Shown here: positions 44,466-62,359 of the stretch, in pieces
How positions within the stretch are numbered: position 1 is the first letter of the stretch
How the letters are laid out: every line of letters starts with the position of its first letter
DNA from: Phymorhynchus buccinoides
Taxonomy: Eukaryota > Mollusca > Gastropoda > Neogastropoda > Raphitomidae
Direction of reading: 5' to 3'
Assembly: GCA_017654935.2 (NCBI GenBank)
Contig: CM065693.1
Span: forward strand, 24,894,500 to 24,958,499
DNA: 64,000 bases
Program-made: the position numbers and the translations under genes
Notes under the pieces: model-generated
Told to the model about the DNA's origin: nothing
The model's database searches: none
The model's input: the letters and a program-made list of their open reading frames with translations, nothing else

Positions 44466-45175
44466 AATAGGGACTAATCAAGCCGTCAAGCTTTTTAGCA
44501 GTCCCATCGATTTCCAATTTGACTTTGAGATAAATTTATTATTTTTAGCGGTCAAGGTTTTACGGTTGAATTTTCCTATAATTAATAATCAATGCTTCTA
44601 AATATATACAAATTTTGCGGAATTATCAAGACGATTTTTGATTATATTAATATTGGGTGCACATTTTAGATCAAAAGTTAAATCATTCCAAAACTTAGCA
44701 ACTGTTACTGTTAGTAAAACAATTTTTTCTAGTGTTTGTTTTACATTGCTTAATAAAAACTTTACCGTATTAATTTCTTGTTGTACTGTATTTAGGTGAT
44801 TTAAATAGGTTGTTCCAAGACTGAAAGCTCTGCAGTATTGACGCCAATTTTTTTTTTTTTAAGTTATGAACTCACTGCTAGCAGTGCTACTCCTATCCCT
44901 TTCTCCAGGTCGGGATAGGGTTAGATAGGGATAGGGTTAGGATAGAACGCCCGGGAAAGGGATAGGGTTAGGATTAAGGTTGGGGTTAGGGTTAGAAATA
45001 GAACCAAAGTCAAGACAAAATGTCCGCTTGCCATTGCCGTTATCCAATGAAATTGCAAGTCGATACTGCAGACAGCTTACTGTGTTCCAAGACAGATCAA
45101 CAAGACCATTGAATATCTTATGGGCTTCAATAAGGTCTCCCCTTACCCTTCTTCCTTTAACTTAAAGCTTAAGTG
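44389..45175 (-). mobile_element. CR1/L2-like LINE 3' end, minus strand
   Basis: On the minus strand RRVRGDLIEAHKI-like sequence near 45150 and VAKFWNDLTFDLKCAPN then INIIKNRLDN near 44700-44600, followed by the (CTA)n tail (plus-strand TAG repeat at 44389-44465). Degraded. Confidence 0.7.
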
Positions 45176-45179
45176 AATA

Positions 45180-46610
45180 TAAATTTTTCATAGGTCATGT
45201 TTTTACATCCCTTAAAGGGAAAACAACCGATCCTAGGGATCGGGTCGTTCTCGCCAAAAAAAGCTCTGCCTCGCGGTGGCTCGCACAACAGAGAACAAAG
45301 AAGGGTGAACCGTCTCTCTCGCCAGCTGTGATTCAAATGCGGCACGCGCTTAACACCTCCCCTCTCAGCGTCTCCCCTCTTTCATAGTCCTGCCTTTAAC
45401 CAGTTTCGTTACATGCAGTTGTGCGCAGTAACCATACATCATTTGATTGGATGACGGCAAGCGGCCATTTTCAGTCACTTACGTTGTTTCATGGAAACTG
45501 ACTCTAACCCAACCCTAACCTTGTGCTAACCCTATCCCTTACCCGAGAAAAGCAAAAAGTTGTTTCTACTGAGTATTATGCAGTGAGAATGTTTAGGTGT
45601 GGGGCAAACAAAGTTTAACCTTTGCAAGTGACGAAAATAGCAGCTTTTGAGGGTATCAATAGGCCCTTGAAGTAGGTGGTTACCTAGCTCCTACTATGAT
45701 AGTCTGTATTTGCAGCTCTATCCGTTTTCGTTGCCCTGCGTTGAACCTTCTCAATGTGCTTTTGAGGGTATCGAGCTATTATTTTTACGCCATATTTTCA
45801 TGCGACAAGGCCTACTCTAAATTAAATGTTATTTCTCTCTCTTTGCACATAGGTTTGTTGTTGTAGTCTTGCTCAGTTTAGGGGATATACTCATAAAGTT
45901 AAAAGTAGATCTAAGCGTCAACGCTCACTCATCTGTCCCTTCCGATTCTCAATGTGATTGTGGCATTTGTGCTGTGATTCACTTGACAGACACAATTGTC
46001 AGTGTCAACTATCACTGTGCTCCATATGATAATTTTCTGAAATGTTTCAGAACAAGTACGGGGACTTGGACGTCTAGACATAACACCATTTTGCAAAAGC
46101 GGACTTACTCTGTCTTTCAATTGGAAGAAATTGAGTCACAGTATGATTATTTCTAAGAACTACTTTATAAAATCGAGGTTGTTTACATCGCGAGGCGTAG
46201 ACTAGTATCGCATTGAAGCAATGTACTCCCGCCATCTATACTCTCGCACATCTTTTTGAACATTTATTTTTGTTATAAAAACTATGTTTACATTTTCTTG
46301 TCTTATTCATATATTTTTTTATGAATTCAAATAATTAATCTATATACATGTGTATTTGTATGTGTTTTATAATATATAAACGCCTTTTCTACGCTCGGAG
46401 CATTTTGTAGAAGACTATGGAGATTTCTTTTTTTTATTCCTGCAAGAGATGAGCAACTCTGCCAAGCGCCTAAATCAATGTACTGAGGACAGAAATGCTG
46501 GTTATGTCCCTTTCTGGCATGAACATTCAGCTTGCCACTAGGGCCTAACTTGTAACCTCAAACAAAAGCAACTTTTACAGCCATTAAAGTCCGGTTTCAA
46601 GTTGCTCAAC

Positions 46611-46646
<36 letters not shown>

Positions 46647-46949
46647 CTGACATCATGTACTGTGTCCATGCATGTCTGTGTCTAGTAGGCAATAGTAATA
46701 AACAAAAAAGTAGTAGTAATTCTAGTAGTGGTGATGTTTATTATCAAATGCAACCTACTAAAGAAAAACATTTGGGTGGGACATTTTTTAAACCGCGAGG
46801 CTAAGGCAGAAGCCAGTCCCTTTGCTATTAGTATTATACAACTATTATTATCTCCACAATGAAGCAGGTATATGTCTGCCTGACTGTGAACAACATATGC
46901 TCTACTGTACCTCAAGAAATAAAATTGATTGGGTGGGCTATATAGAGTA

Positions 46950-46999
<50 letters not shown>

Positions 47000-47099
47000 C
47001 CATCTCCCTGAGTAGAGTACATTTTGATTGGAACGAGGGACTGTGCATTCATCTGTCTATGTGTGTATGTGTGTGCCCCTCTGTTTGAAAATGTATTTT
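45180..47099. other. Intergenic, no gene seen
   Basis: Short open frames, e.g. around 45869-46156, have no recognisable similarity or splice support. GT repeat at 46612-46643 and CA repeat at 46950-46996. Some tandem gttaggg-like sequence near 44925-44995 is not telomeric in structure. Confidence 0.4.
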
Positions 47100-49170
<2,071 letters not shown>

Positions 49171-51625
49171 GAACGATTGAACCCATCTTTACAAAACTTG
49201 CAACGTAAAAATGGTAGGTAAAGAAAACAAGGTACCTGTGAAAGGGAAAACTCCAACGTTTTGTGCAGGTACTGCAGTTAATTTGTCACCTTCTTGTACA
49301 AAACTTGCACTGAGGCGGCAGTTGCAGTGGTTCCTGAAGTTGTCATATCATATTCACCAAATAGCAATCCATATAAATGTGATCCCAGTGAATCAGGCTT
49401 GAATGCTACGAAAATAGAGATTATACAAACGGTTATGGATGGATTTGAACCATAGGGTTAATGGTAGAGACAAAAAAAGTGTCATCTAAGCATTTGTTTT
49501 TACATTGCAGCTAATCACTTGCGCACCACATATAGTTTGCGACTGATGCACAGTGCGCGTCTGAATCTGACAAGCCCTAAAGCCACGCCCTCTCCTTTGA
49601 GAATCAGCTTTGTCACAATCTACATAAAATCTAGAAACATCCCCAAACTGTTTAAAGACACTCTGACGCACCACGAGTAAGTCCCTTGTTTTTTTCTGGG
49701 TAGCTGTGACCCACATACAAATGTCCCTAACTTCAAATTGAGACTGCTCTTTAAAATGATGTTTCGTTTTCAATCTGGGGACATTTGCATGGGAGTCAAA
49801 CCTGGTCAAAACAAAATTTCTTAATAAGAGGGAAAACATGTGAAACCTGTGATTTTGACACGTGATCAGGTGGGTCTTTAAAACCCTAGGGGTCATGCGT
49901 GGCAAGCAAAAGCCCGAACTAAAATGGAGTTTTACGTCCTCTTGGTCTGAATCAGACACATATGGGACATTTGTAAATACAAATATGGTGGGAACAATAC
50001 TGGAGTCAATGCCTGGAGGCAGTACGAAACCAGTAAAGTCCCGATTTTTGTTTAATACAGATAGGTGTAGCGGTGACCACGCCTCGGTTAAACCTCATCG
50101 GCTATGGCACCGCCACAAGTATTAGTTCTTACCAATGAAAAAAAAGCCCCACCCCCTTTCACCTATTTATAGCTACTTGATGGATGCCATGCTTTGTCTC
50201 GTGCGACAATTAACTTCAATACTTGTAGCGGTGCCATAGCCGATGAGGTTTAACCAAGGCGTGGTTACCGCGGCTACACCTATCTGTATTAATAAAAAAA
50301 TCGGGACTTTACTGGTTTCGTACTGCCTCCGGGCATTGCCTCTAGTATTGTTCCCACCATATTTGTATTTACAAATGTCCCATATGTGTCTGATTCAGAT
50401 CAAGAGGACGTAAAACACCATTTTCGCCTTCGCCATGCTTTGTCTGAAGCGGGAGATTAGACAAAAAGCTTGAGGCTAGTCTATCCCCCAAGGAAAGCAG
50501 TAGGAGTCGGGTTGAAGGGGCCAATAATACAGTGAGAGTGAGACATGAATGGGAGTGCATTTATATGGCTTTACTCCTCTGAAATTGGAATGTGTCGGCT
50601 GAATGCAGCAGGGAGACCAGTGAAAACTGAAAAGCGGACACATATCATATTTTACGGACTATAAGTATTTTTTTCCCAGACTGAAACCCATGCGTCTTAT
50701 AATGTGATGAACAAAGTAGTAAGAAAGTGTAATAACCAAATCTTCATTTTGTGTAAAACTTGGGGGGTGCGCCTTATAATAAGGTGCGCCTTATAGTCCG
50801 AAAAATACAGTACATACTTCACTCCTTATGGCCACTATGGTCAGGGAACACAGACGAAAACAAATGACTTTACCAATTTTTTTCTGGGGGGGTTTCTGCG
50901 CCTGTGGACGAAATTCCTTTCTTTTTTTAAATCCTCAAGAGCAGATCATGTGACTTTGCTCCTCTGAAATTAGAATGTGTCGGTTGAATGCAGCAGGGAG
51001 ACCAGTGAAAACTGAAAACCGGACACATACCATATTTTACGGACTATAAACAGAGTAGGGGAAGACGGGGTAAAAAGACTGAGACCCATGCGTCTTATAA
51101 TGCGATGAACAAAGTAGTAAGAAAATGTAATAACTTCCCCTAAATCTGTAATTTTGTGTGTAAAACTTGGGGGGTGCGCCTTATAGTCCGAAAAATACAG
51201 TACATACTTCACTCATTATGGTCAGGGAACACAGACGGACAAAAATATGACTTTACCATTTTTTTCTGTGTTTTGTTCTGCGCCTGTGAACGAAATTCCT
51301 CTTTTTTTTAAATCCTCAAGAGCAGATCATGATGAAATCAGGTGAAGTGTTTGGGTATCAGCCAAGAGGAACATAACCATAAAGTTTGGTGGAGTAAGAC
51401 TAGTTTGTTGTTCAGATATTGGAATTTGTTCACTTTAAATTTATTCAGAATCCATGTCTTTGAATGGGCCTGAAACAATTGGACATTTGAGTTTTAAGAG
51501 TGAGAGGTGGTAAACGAGAATGAAAGACACAGATAAAGATGCCAGGGAGTGAACAGGTAGACTAAACATTTCCACTACTGGTAGTGCACACATGCCCATG
51601 CACACAAACACATGCTAACACACAT
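49171..51625. other. Intergenic repeats
   Basis: Two opposed copies of the GGTGCCATAGCC repeat (49915-50120 and 50222-50435), MITEs at 50650-50812 and 51031-51204, and SINE-like fragments at 50580 and 50965. No gene. Confidence 0.5.
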
Positions 51626-51630
51626 ACATA

Positions 51631-52082
51631 TTAACCTTTACCGGATCATGCTTTTGACTACACAGACACGATGGCGGGGGTCTTCCACGACCCCCTACTC
51701 AGCAAAGAGCGAATTCCTAGGTGTTTATCCCTGTCCGGATGGCGGGGGTCTCCCACGACCCCTACTTGTCAATGAGTCACCATGTGTTTATCCCTGTCCG
51801 GATGGCGGGGGTCTCCCACGACTCCTACTCAATGCACTGCAGTGCTCTTTAAAGTAGGGGTCGTGGGAGACCCCCGTCATCCGGACAGGTATATCAAAAT
51901 TACGCGTCATATTACGTCATTTATATTTTATACACATTAATGAAATTTAACACACTTAAAGCCATTTACGTTTTTGACAAAGTCATGAAATTTCATGAAG
52001 ATTGCTTAAATAGTTTTAGAGATATAACATGTTTTGTGTGTCAAGGGGTCGTGGGCGACCCCAGAAGTCCAGTAAAGGTTAA
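51631..52082. mobile_element. TTAA element with internal GGGGTC...GACCCC repeats
   Basis: ttaacctttaccggatcatg ... ccagtaaaggttaa. Internal copies of gatggcgggggtctcccacg, about 64 bp apart at 51671, 51739 and 51801, with an inverted copy near 51857. Confidence 0.75.
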
Positions 52083-55000
52083 ATACACACACACACATGC
52101 TCTCAAACACACATAGAACATCAAAAACACAGAAATCAAGTTATATATTTTTAATATTTTTATTCACTTTTTCCTTAAACTTGTTTTGGCCCCAAATAAG
52201 CATGTCACAGTAATTTTTTAATAATTGGTCATTCTTATTCTCAATTTCGCCATCTTTCTTCGTTGTTCAAGACCACAATAAATTAAAATGACGCTTTCAA
52301 CTATCCTTAATCACGATCTTTAGAGACTTGTATAATAAATCAGCCATACTAACTTTACTGTCTAAACACTCTTACTAACAGGAAATGAAATGAATAAACA
52401 CCAGCATATATTTATACAATAAAAGTGAACATGAATGATGAATGCTGTTTCACATTTCATTCTTTAAAAGCAACCCTCCACCCCCACCCAAAAACCAGTA
52501 CCATAATCTATTGACAAACAATAAAGAGCAAAAGCATGGGTATTATTACAATTCAAAAACACAACATTTGAATACAGCATCAATAAGATAATAATTATGT
52601 GAACTGATAATCATGAAAGGAGTAGAAATAAGTAGTGTATTGCGATTATGTTTCTGCACCTTTAAATAATAACTCCCTTTACATTTAATGCCCAATAACA
52701 ATCCAAGAATGAGAGCTGCATGATAATTCAATTGATTTTCTAAGGCGAAGTAAAATCAGTTCATAAGTTTGTCTCTCTTCTTCTTCTGCGTTCCAGGGCC
52801 ATAAGGCCACAATGGGTACGTATGTGTCCGTTTTCCAGTTTTCACTGGTCTCCTCGCTGCATTCAGCCAACACATTCCGATTTCGGAGGAGCTCAAAGGA
52901 GAAAATTATTTGGAAGATTTTTTTGGGAAGAAAGGCAGGAGAATGGGCCAAAAGTCAGAAAGATAGTAGATGACACAAAGCAAGGGAAAAGGCAGTCAAA
53001 GAGAGAGACAGATTAGAGGAAGTTACAATCACAGAACTTCCAGAAGGTGGGGAACTATTTGTATGGAAGCCCCCCCGGTATCCCCACAGAGGGGGGGTTG
53101 TCTTTCATGAATGACCATCACTTTCTCATACTAACAGGCATTGTACTGGTTCTTAGTACCTTGGAAACAACAAAGGACCATCAGCTCCGAACTGACCACC
53201 ACCAACGCAGATTATCGCCTGCCCCAGAGCAGCTATCTGCTACGACCACAGCAGATAAGACAACCAGATGATGTCTTCATTCAGACCATTAATAGCGCAC
53301 AGGATGCGTGCTATGTGAATTCGTGTCATCCATCCCACCGGCACACACGGCCTACTCGTACAAAATAGTGGGATAGGCTTTAACGTGTGCGCAAGATCTT
53401 GTGCATGCATTCGCACACGGGACCTCGGTTTTTGAAAAGTCACATCCGAATGACTTTCCCCCCAACTGATATTAGGTACCCACTCACACCTGGGTGGAGT
53501 GAGGAACATAGGAGTAAAGTGCCTTTCCCAAGGACACACCACTGCGACTGGAACTGTGTTCGAACCTGCACACTCGCAATTTGCTAGGATTTATTAATTA
53601 TGGCCAGACAGTTGATGATGAAAACACACACATTACAATGTATGTGTTACTGTTAGGAATGCAAACTGTTGTCTGTTGACAAGTCATAGATAAAGTATTA
53701 AACAATATGGACTATTTATGAACTGGTCGACCAAACCAGCAATAAGTTTGAAGTTCTATCCGCATAAACAATGGCAAAATAAACTTTGAAAAAAGCAATA
53801 ACAAAATTTGAATATTCAAATGTACAAACAATCGTTCCATTATCATAATCTAAAAACATCTTCAAGGTTTTTGAGACTATTTGGTAACTTAGCATCAGTA
53901 AAAAGTAAACTGGTCAATCACTAAATAAATAAAAATGTTGTCAGATTTGCTTGAATTACTAACGACACTTTTTTGTAATAAACATAATTGACCAGACAAT
54001 GATAAAAACAAATCCTCTGAGACCCTTCCCAGTCTCCCCCCTACTCTAGAACAACTATGGCAGTAAGCCAATACCTCAACCAACAAACATGATCATTATG
54101 ATATTGTCAGTCACACTGGTTTTTGCATGTTACAATTACAGGCAACACACATGGGAAAACAATTATGGCTGTTTCAAGATAAATAACAGAACTATTAAAA
54201 TAAACATTAAACGGAAAACTACTCAGTTTCTTAAATTAAAAACATATTCATTTAACTTGAATGCATTTCAGAGACATAACAATTAATACATGCTATCAAC
54301 AAAACCCTAAAGCATAAAATAATTGACAATGATACAAATATTATATACATATCATGGTCCCCAATTGTTTTCCATTTCTTTTCCTCTGGCAGGAAAAAGT
54401 AGGAGACACAAAAACTTGCTCACTATCAACTATTTTGCACGTTAACCAACAAAATCTTCCCTTTAATCATACCAACTCTGCTTTAACATGTGACATCCCG
54501 AGGCCCCGGTCATAGGACATTGACCTATTAAAATTGAAAATGTCCTATTGTGCTCTCCCCTGTCAGGACAAATGTCTAATTAAATTCTTAATACTGGCAT
54601 ACTTTGTCTCATTCATTTCTACAAAGCCAGGACATTGTCCTATTGATTTCTTTCGTCTCAGGACAGTTTGTCCTGTCACTTTTCGATCCTCGGTGCATCA
54701 CTGGATATGACACATCAGGTTAGGCAATATAAAGCTGTACAGCATTTAAAGTGATTCTGTACAGTGGTCCACGAGATATTGGGAGGACAGACAAAAATGA
54801 GGCAAATAGACATGAATGATCGCATTAACTCTCCATCAAGAATGGAGGGTTACCGAAAGAGACAAAGAATCAATCTATACCCAAACAATTGTTATTGACA
54901 TTAATTTAAAACATACGTCATACATCAAATCCTTCCTAAACTGGTCACACAGAAGGCACTTCAAAGCATCCAAAGCAGCAGTAAAAATTATTAAAAAAAA

Positions 55001-55090
55001 GAATCCATAATTTATGCATATGAAAAAGTTTGTTTTTTGAATGGTGATATAGCAATGCAATTCCTAACACTGATGGCAATGGCGTTTTAA
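52083..55090. other. Intergenic, mostly AT-rich
   Basis: Includes the SINE-like family (52740-53110, inverted), a tRNA-SINE relic (53400-53590) and the MITE at 54486-54706 (gtgacatcccgagg ... tcggtgcatcactg). No coding sequence recognised. Confidence 0.5.
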
Positions 55091-55664
55091 AGTACCATAT
55101 TTTTCGGACGACCGACTATAACGTGATACTTTTTTTTCAACTGAGACCCCTGCGCCTTAAAAATATGACTACTAAAATAATAAGAAAATGTAATAACAAA
55201 ATCTGAATTTTGTGTAAACTTTGGGGGGCGCGCCTTCTAGTCCGAAAAACACGGTAATTCTTTCATATTTTTGTTTCAAAAAAAGAAATCAACAAAAAAA
55301 ATCAAATAAAATTAAAAACTAGTATATGGCACCATCTGTATTTGGGTTGAAATTCAGATCAGAAAAGGTTTTGTAGGGGAACAAAATTGCAAGATCTATC
55401 AAAAGAGATAAAATTTGATAATGTGGGATGAGTAGAACCTTGGTGTTAGAGAGATTTTCTTCTCAAAATACTGTAACTATAACAGTTGTTTTGTTTTTTC
55501 TAATAGCATGTGGATTTAACGTTATACCTGTAGTAACGAAAGACATGAAAATTAAAACAAAAGGAAAGGTAAGAATTAAGAATTTTTTTTTTTTAACCAT
55601 AATTGTTGCTGTTTTTCTAATAGCATGTTGATTACGTGTTCTACAGTAATAAAAGATATCAGGC

Positions 55665-56282
55665 GCCGTTTGCACATTACCCTAGATAAGACTAAGAGAT
55701 ATCAACAGTTTCAAAATACTAGCTAAGAGATATCAACAGTTTTAAAACCCTAGATAAGAGATATCAACAGTTTCAAAACTATAGATAAGAGATATCAACA
55801 GTTTCGAAACCATAGATAAGAGATATCAACTGTTTCAAAACACTAACTAAGAGATATCGACAGTTTTAAAACTCTAGATAAGAGATATCAATATTTTCAA
55901 AACTCTAGATAAGAGATATCAAGGGTTATGCAGTTTCCAGAGGGCAATCTCTGCAGAATCTGTTACGGCTAACCTTATTGGTCAAACTATTTTGTCGTAG
56001 GCCTAGGCCCTAACACTCATGTCTCAAGCGTTTTTGTTAGAGAGTAGCCTGTTCTTATCGTGTTTTCTTTCTCTTAGGAGGGTTTGAAACTGTTGATATC
56101 TCTTAGCTAGTGTTTTAAAACTGTTGATATCTCTTATCTAGGGTTTTGAAACTGTTGATATCTCTTAGCTAGTGTTTTGAAACTGTTGATATCTCTTATC
56201 TAGGGTTTTGAAACTGTTGATATCTCTTAGCTAGTGTTTTGAAACTGTTGATATCTCTTATCTAGGGTTTTGTGCAAACGGC
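55665..56282. mobile_element. Palindromic element with tandem GATATCAACAGTTT arms
   Basis: Terminal inverted repeat gccgtttgcaca ... tgtgcaaacggc. The left arm has about eight copies of agagatatcaacagttt at roughly 31-bp spacing. The right arm has about six inverted copies. The centre (55930-56080) is unique. Confidence 0.85.
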
Positions 56283-57887
56283 TCCCCATAAAAAGATATA
56301 TAACAACAATTAAGAGAGAAGGGAGGGGTCATAAATGATAATCAAGAACAAAGGGAGTTTTACACACAAAACATATGGCAAAGCTTCTTTTCATGGCATT
56401 TTTGTCACATTTGTTTAAACAATCACAATTTCATGATGATAACAGACATTCAGTTTTAGCAATCTTGAGCACCTATGCTCTTGAAATAAATTCTTAATAA
56501 AAAATTTGACTGAAACAAGTCGGAAGTAATGGTTTCTACTGACAGGAAAACCCCCAAAACAAATAACATAAATTCAGAAGTACATCAGACATTATTATGA
56601 TATTATACAGTGGGACCTCCCTATTAAGACCTTGATAAATCAGCCAAGAAAGGTCTTATAGGGAGGGGTCTTAATAGGGAGGTGGACACTCAGTAGTCCA
56701 GATATGAAAAGGAATAAAATTGGTGAAAAGTTTTCAGGTCACATCTTAGAGAGAGTGAGGTTCCACTGTTAACTACAACCAAAAAAAAAGATTCAAATTC
56801 TGATACCCAGAATCCCACACCTTTCCTTTCCTCGTCCCTTTCTTTTCTTGGATATATCACTATCAAATCCTGTTCATATTGGTATATATATGATATTTTT
56901 TTGGTTCCACAGCAGTTTACAAAGATCACAGCCAGACTATTTTCATTGTCATAGACTTTTGTGTATAAATGCAGTGTATTTGTTTACTCAGCTGTATCAC
57001 CATCAAAATAAATGTTTATGTTTGCACAAACGTAATTGGCTTCTTCAGGCATGAAAGTGGATGAAGATCAAAAAAGAGGAAAAAAATTTGTCCGAGAAAT
57101 CCTTCCACCCGGATTTTCACCTGACGTCGGAAGTTTTGTTGTTCCACACACATTTTCAGCTAACATCGCTACTTTTGTTGAGCGGGAGCTACTCATTTCG
57201 CCTTCCTTCGCACAATTGAAGCGAGTGAGCTAAAGTGACTTCCGGTTAACCAGTTTGAGAATCGCCAAATAGACTTGTAGATATAAGAATACGGCAAGAT
57301 CGGTCCTATACGCGGAATTATTTGACAAATTTCCGCGAAACGCAGAATTCTTTCATGCCTGCTTCTTGCACGTGTTTTTAACTTACAGTAATAAAAACTG
57401 TACTAGCCAAAAATTCAAAAAATCTGGATGGCATCAAAAATTAAGTCAACTAATGAAAGAAATACATATAAACATTGTTCTGCGTGTGAAGCAAGATTAT
57501 TGATCAACATTATGGCTCTTTCCACCCATATCCCACCTCTACTCCCATTCTTTATATTGAAATATAATTTACGATATAAATGACTACAAGGAGAAAAGAA
57601 CTGACAATTCAAACTGTCCTTGTAGTCATTCTAAAATGGGTTTGATGTAGCTTTTTGGTCACCAGATGGTTTTTTAGTTTTCTATTTTCATTGCTCTTTT
57701 TTTTTAGCTAATTCATACAAAATTATCACAGTTGTCTCCAAACTATCGAATAGATCTACTTTATGTCCTTAACAATGGAATCAAAGTTTGATGAGAAAAT
57801 ATTATTAGCTATTGAAACATTGTGAAACTAAATTATACAAATATCACATAATTTGGTTCCAGGAGCTTATTATTTCACTGCTTCAGC
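56283..57887. other. Intergenic, no gene seen
   Basis: Contains the ACAGTGG-ended element 56607-56769. The open stretch 57036-57233 has no similarity or splice context that supports a gene. Confidence 0.4.
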
Positions 57888-58133
57888 TTAACCCTTTCAC
57901 CGCCAATGTCACAATTATGCACCACAGTGATTAAACACCCATGTCACTAAAAGGCAACAAATCAGGGACTGTAATCCAAAGACCCTATTTTCTGAATATT
58001 GGGAGGCAAGGATAGGCCTAATGTTACACATGTCACAGAGAAACTCCCAATATTGCATGTAATTTTTCTTCTCTACCCAGTTAAGTTTAATGGCATTGTT
58101 TGGTTGAAAAATGGCTGGCGGCGAAAGGGTTAA
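57888..58133. mobile_element. TTAA MITE, CCCTTTCACCGCC family
   Basis: ttaaccctttcaccgccaat ... ggcggcgaaagggttaa. Confidence 0.85.
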
Positions 58134-58964
58134 CCTTTTTAGCTCACAAAATGATGAACAGACTAACAACTACCAGTACTGGAAGTTCAATGACTTGACC
58201 ATCAGTTGAATTCGTTTTATATCACAGTTATGCAAATGCTGATTTATTTGTGTGCTGCTATATTGTTCTTAGGAAAGATAACAAAAACTAACTTATCAAA
58301 CTGATATGAGAAATCTGTTGGTAATATATTATCTAATAAGCTACATTTCAGACAAAAGTTTTACAAATCACAAAATCTAATAAAAATTCTAAGCCAACCA
58401 TACTGTTAATTAATGCCTATCTTCAGAAGGTTAATATGAAAAAATACATGCAAAACTATCTGCATTGTTAAAAAAAAAGTCGGGACTTTACTGGTGTTGC
58501 ACTGCCTTCGAGCATTGCCTCCAGTATAGTTCCCACCATCTTTACATCTACTAATGTTCCATATGTGTCTGTTCCAGACCGGAGGACGTTTAACAGATTT
58601 ACTACTACGTTAATATGAATTAATGTATGACAGAAAAAGATATAATTAACAATAGCATAATCCCCATTTTTTCCAGTCTCATTTAATACAAGTCATTATT
58701 TCTCACAATAAGTTCCATAACAATAAGTCAATGGACCAACTGAAGATAGTCCGTTCTGACTCTTAATGCATCGATACATTTCTAAATCTATACAAACATG
58801 CTTGCATTGCATGCGCACATCCATACCACGCATATCCTGATCAAGGGATTTCTGTACAAGGCAGCGACAGCAATCAGTCGCATGCAATCACGCACTAGGT
58901 ACTGTAATCGTGAGTGCGTCTTAAACAGTTAACACAGGTAGTAAAATACAAATTAGATGTTACT

Positions 58965-59143
58965 ACAGTGGAACCTCATTTATAAGACCTTAAAAAAATC
59001 ATCCAAAATGAGGTCTTATAAGGGAGGGGTCTTGATAGGGAGGTAATTTTAATACTTACAAAGAAGAGTAATGTCTCAGAGAAGTAGGTCTTATGTGGGA
59101 GGGAGTCTTATAATGGGAGGTCTTATAAGGGAGGTTCCACTGT
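58965..59143. mobile_element. Short MITE, ACAGTGGAACCTC ends
   Basis: acagtggaacctcatttata ... ataagggaggttccactgt, inverse orientation to 18044, with one internal TAAGACC unit. Confidence 0.8.
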
Positions 59144-59524
59144 ACTCATGTTAACTGTTACAGATGCACTCATGAATACGGTGCCAGAAATGAACAAAGC
59201 ATTGATAGGCTCAAGCTTAATATCATCAAGACCACTACAGTGTACAAGACAGGACTCCGATGAGCAAAACAGGGATCCTATTATGAGCAAAGCCATCCCG
59301 TCTCCCTTGGCAGGTTATTACGTCATTATGTCATCATCATCACACAAACTAAGCACCATCACCTCACTCCTCCCCTCTCACAAACGATCACCTCTCCTCG
59401 ACGATCACAGTCCTCAACCCAGGGCTCCCAGTCAAACATAAAGCAAGCATCTCTAAAATTTGGGGAAATAAGCCCCAAATCCCTTAAATTTATGGACGAT
59501 TCTGGCATCCCTTGTCCATCTTGT

Positions 59525-59771
59525 TTAACCATTTCACCGCCAACGTCGCATTTTAGCACCACAATGGTTTTACACCCATGTCACTAAAAGGCATCAAATC
59601 AGGGCCTGTTATCCGAAGACCCTATTTTCTTAATTTTGGGAGGCAAGGATAGGCGTAATGTTATATATATGTCACAGAGGAATTTGCAATATTGCAGATA
59701 AAAAATTTTTTTTACCTAGTTAAGCTAAATGGTATTTGGAGGCTAAAAATGGCTGACTGCGAAAGGGTTAA
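59525..59771. mobile_element. TTAA MITE, diverged
   Basis: ttaaccatttcaccgccaac ... gactgcgaaagggttaa. About 700 bp past the TNFAIP8-like stop. Confidence 0.8.
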
Positions 59772-60454
59772 TTGTTGCACATGTAATGACGATTTTAGAT
59801 GTCACAACGAGATGCCCCCGATAGTAATTTGACACAAGTTTAGAATGGAAACAATAAAGTTTTCTCAAGAATCACATTGCTCAACTAATGCTCTACAGCG
59901 ATCGCGTTAACTGGTATAGTAAAATACTGATTGCAAAACGATAATACTGAAGAACAAAATGGACCCGTCTGTCCCAGGGACTGATAATTGTCTTGCTTGG
60001 ACTGATAAATTGTTTTAACACAGGCTTTGAATTTGATATTGTGGTTTTCAACGGCTTTTGTTTCCCTGGGACTGGTTTTGACACTGGTCGCTTGGGGGGC
60101 ATTGTCGCTGATAGGACTGGTCTTCAAAGTTCCTAGCATTATCCCTTGTCAATCCTGTTGAATTGTAGTTGTGTAATGACGATTTTAGATGTCACAACAG
60201 GATAGTACTTTCACACCACCAGTTTAGAGAGGAAACTACAAAGTTTACTAAAACAAATCACCCCTTTTATACCAAAAAATAACCACTGAACTTTATTTTA
60301 AATTTTCACTGAAATCTGCAAAATCGCTCAAAAACAGGGAGCCCTGAAAACCATAAATTCTACCTGATAACCACACTATCACCTCTCCGGGTCTCCCCGA
60401 CAACCGCACAGCTGAAAAAACCCAAATTAACTGATTACGTTAACCCCCTCACTG

Positions 60455-62224
<1,770 letters not shown>

Positions 62225-62285
62225 CTAGTAACACACAAGTTTACTTTATATCATTAATAAACAGAATACACACACAATCACTTAC

Positions 62286-62359
62286 CTTGATGACAATCTT
62301 GATGATGTTCTTCGTGACTTTCTCCGCCACCTTCTTGTTGCCCTTGTAGTCCTTCAGAA
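62286..62359 (-). other. Upstream copy of TNFAIP8-like exon A donor edge, open
   Basis: 74 bp copy in the 5' intron reading LKDYKGNKKVAEKVTKNI then IKIVIK, still open, with donor GTAAGT. It differs from the true exon at three codons (E to V, M to T, V to I). Could be a cryptic alternative exon end. No good acceptor was seen, so use is doubtful. Confidence 0.55.

Noticed and set aside
44925..45000. Telomere-like GTTAGG repeats
   Set aside because: Irregular spacing and few units; it lies within a LINE relic.
45869..46156. 95-codon ORF in the intergenic region
   Set aside because: No similarity recognised, both strands partly open and no splice context; may be a repeat remnant.
57036..57233. 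Possible exon with MKVDEDQKRGKK start
   Set aside because: No recognised family and no convincing splice partners nearby.
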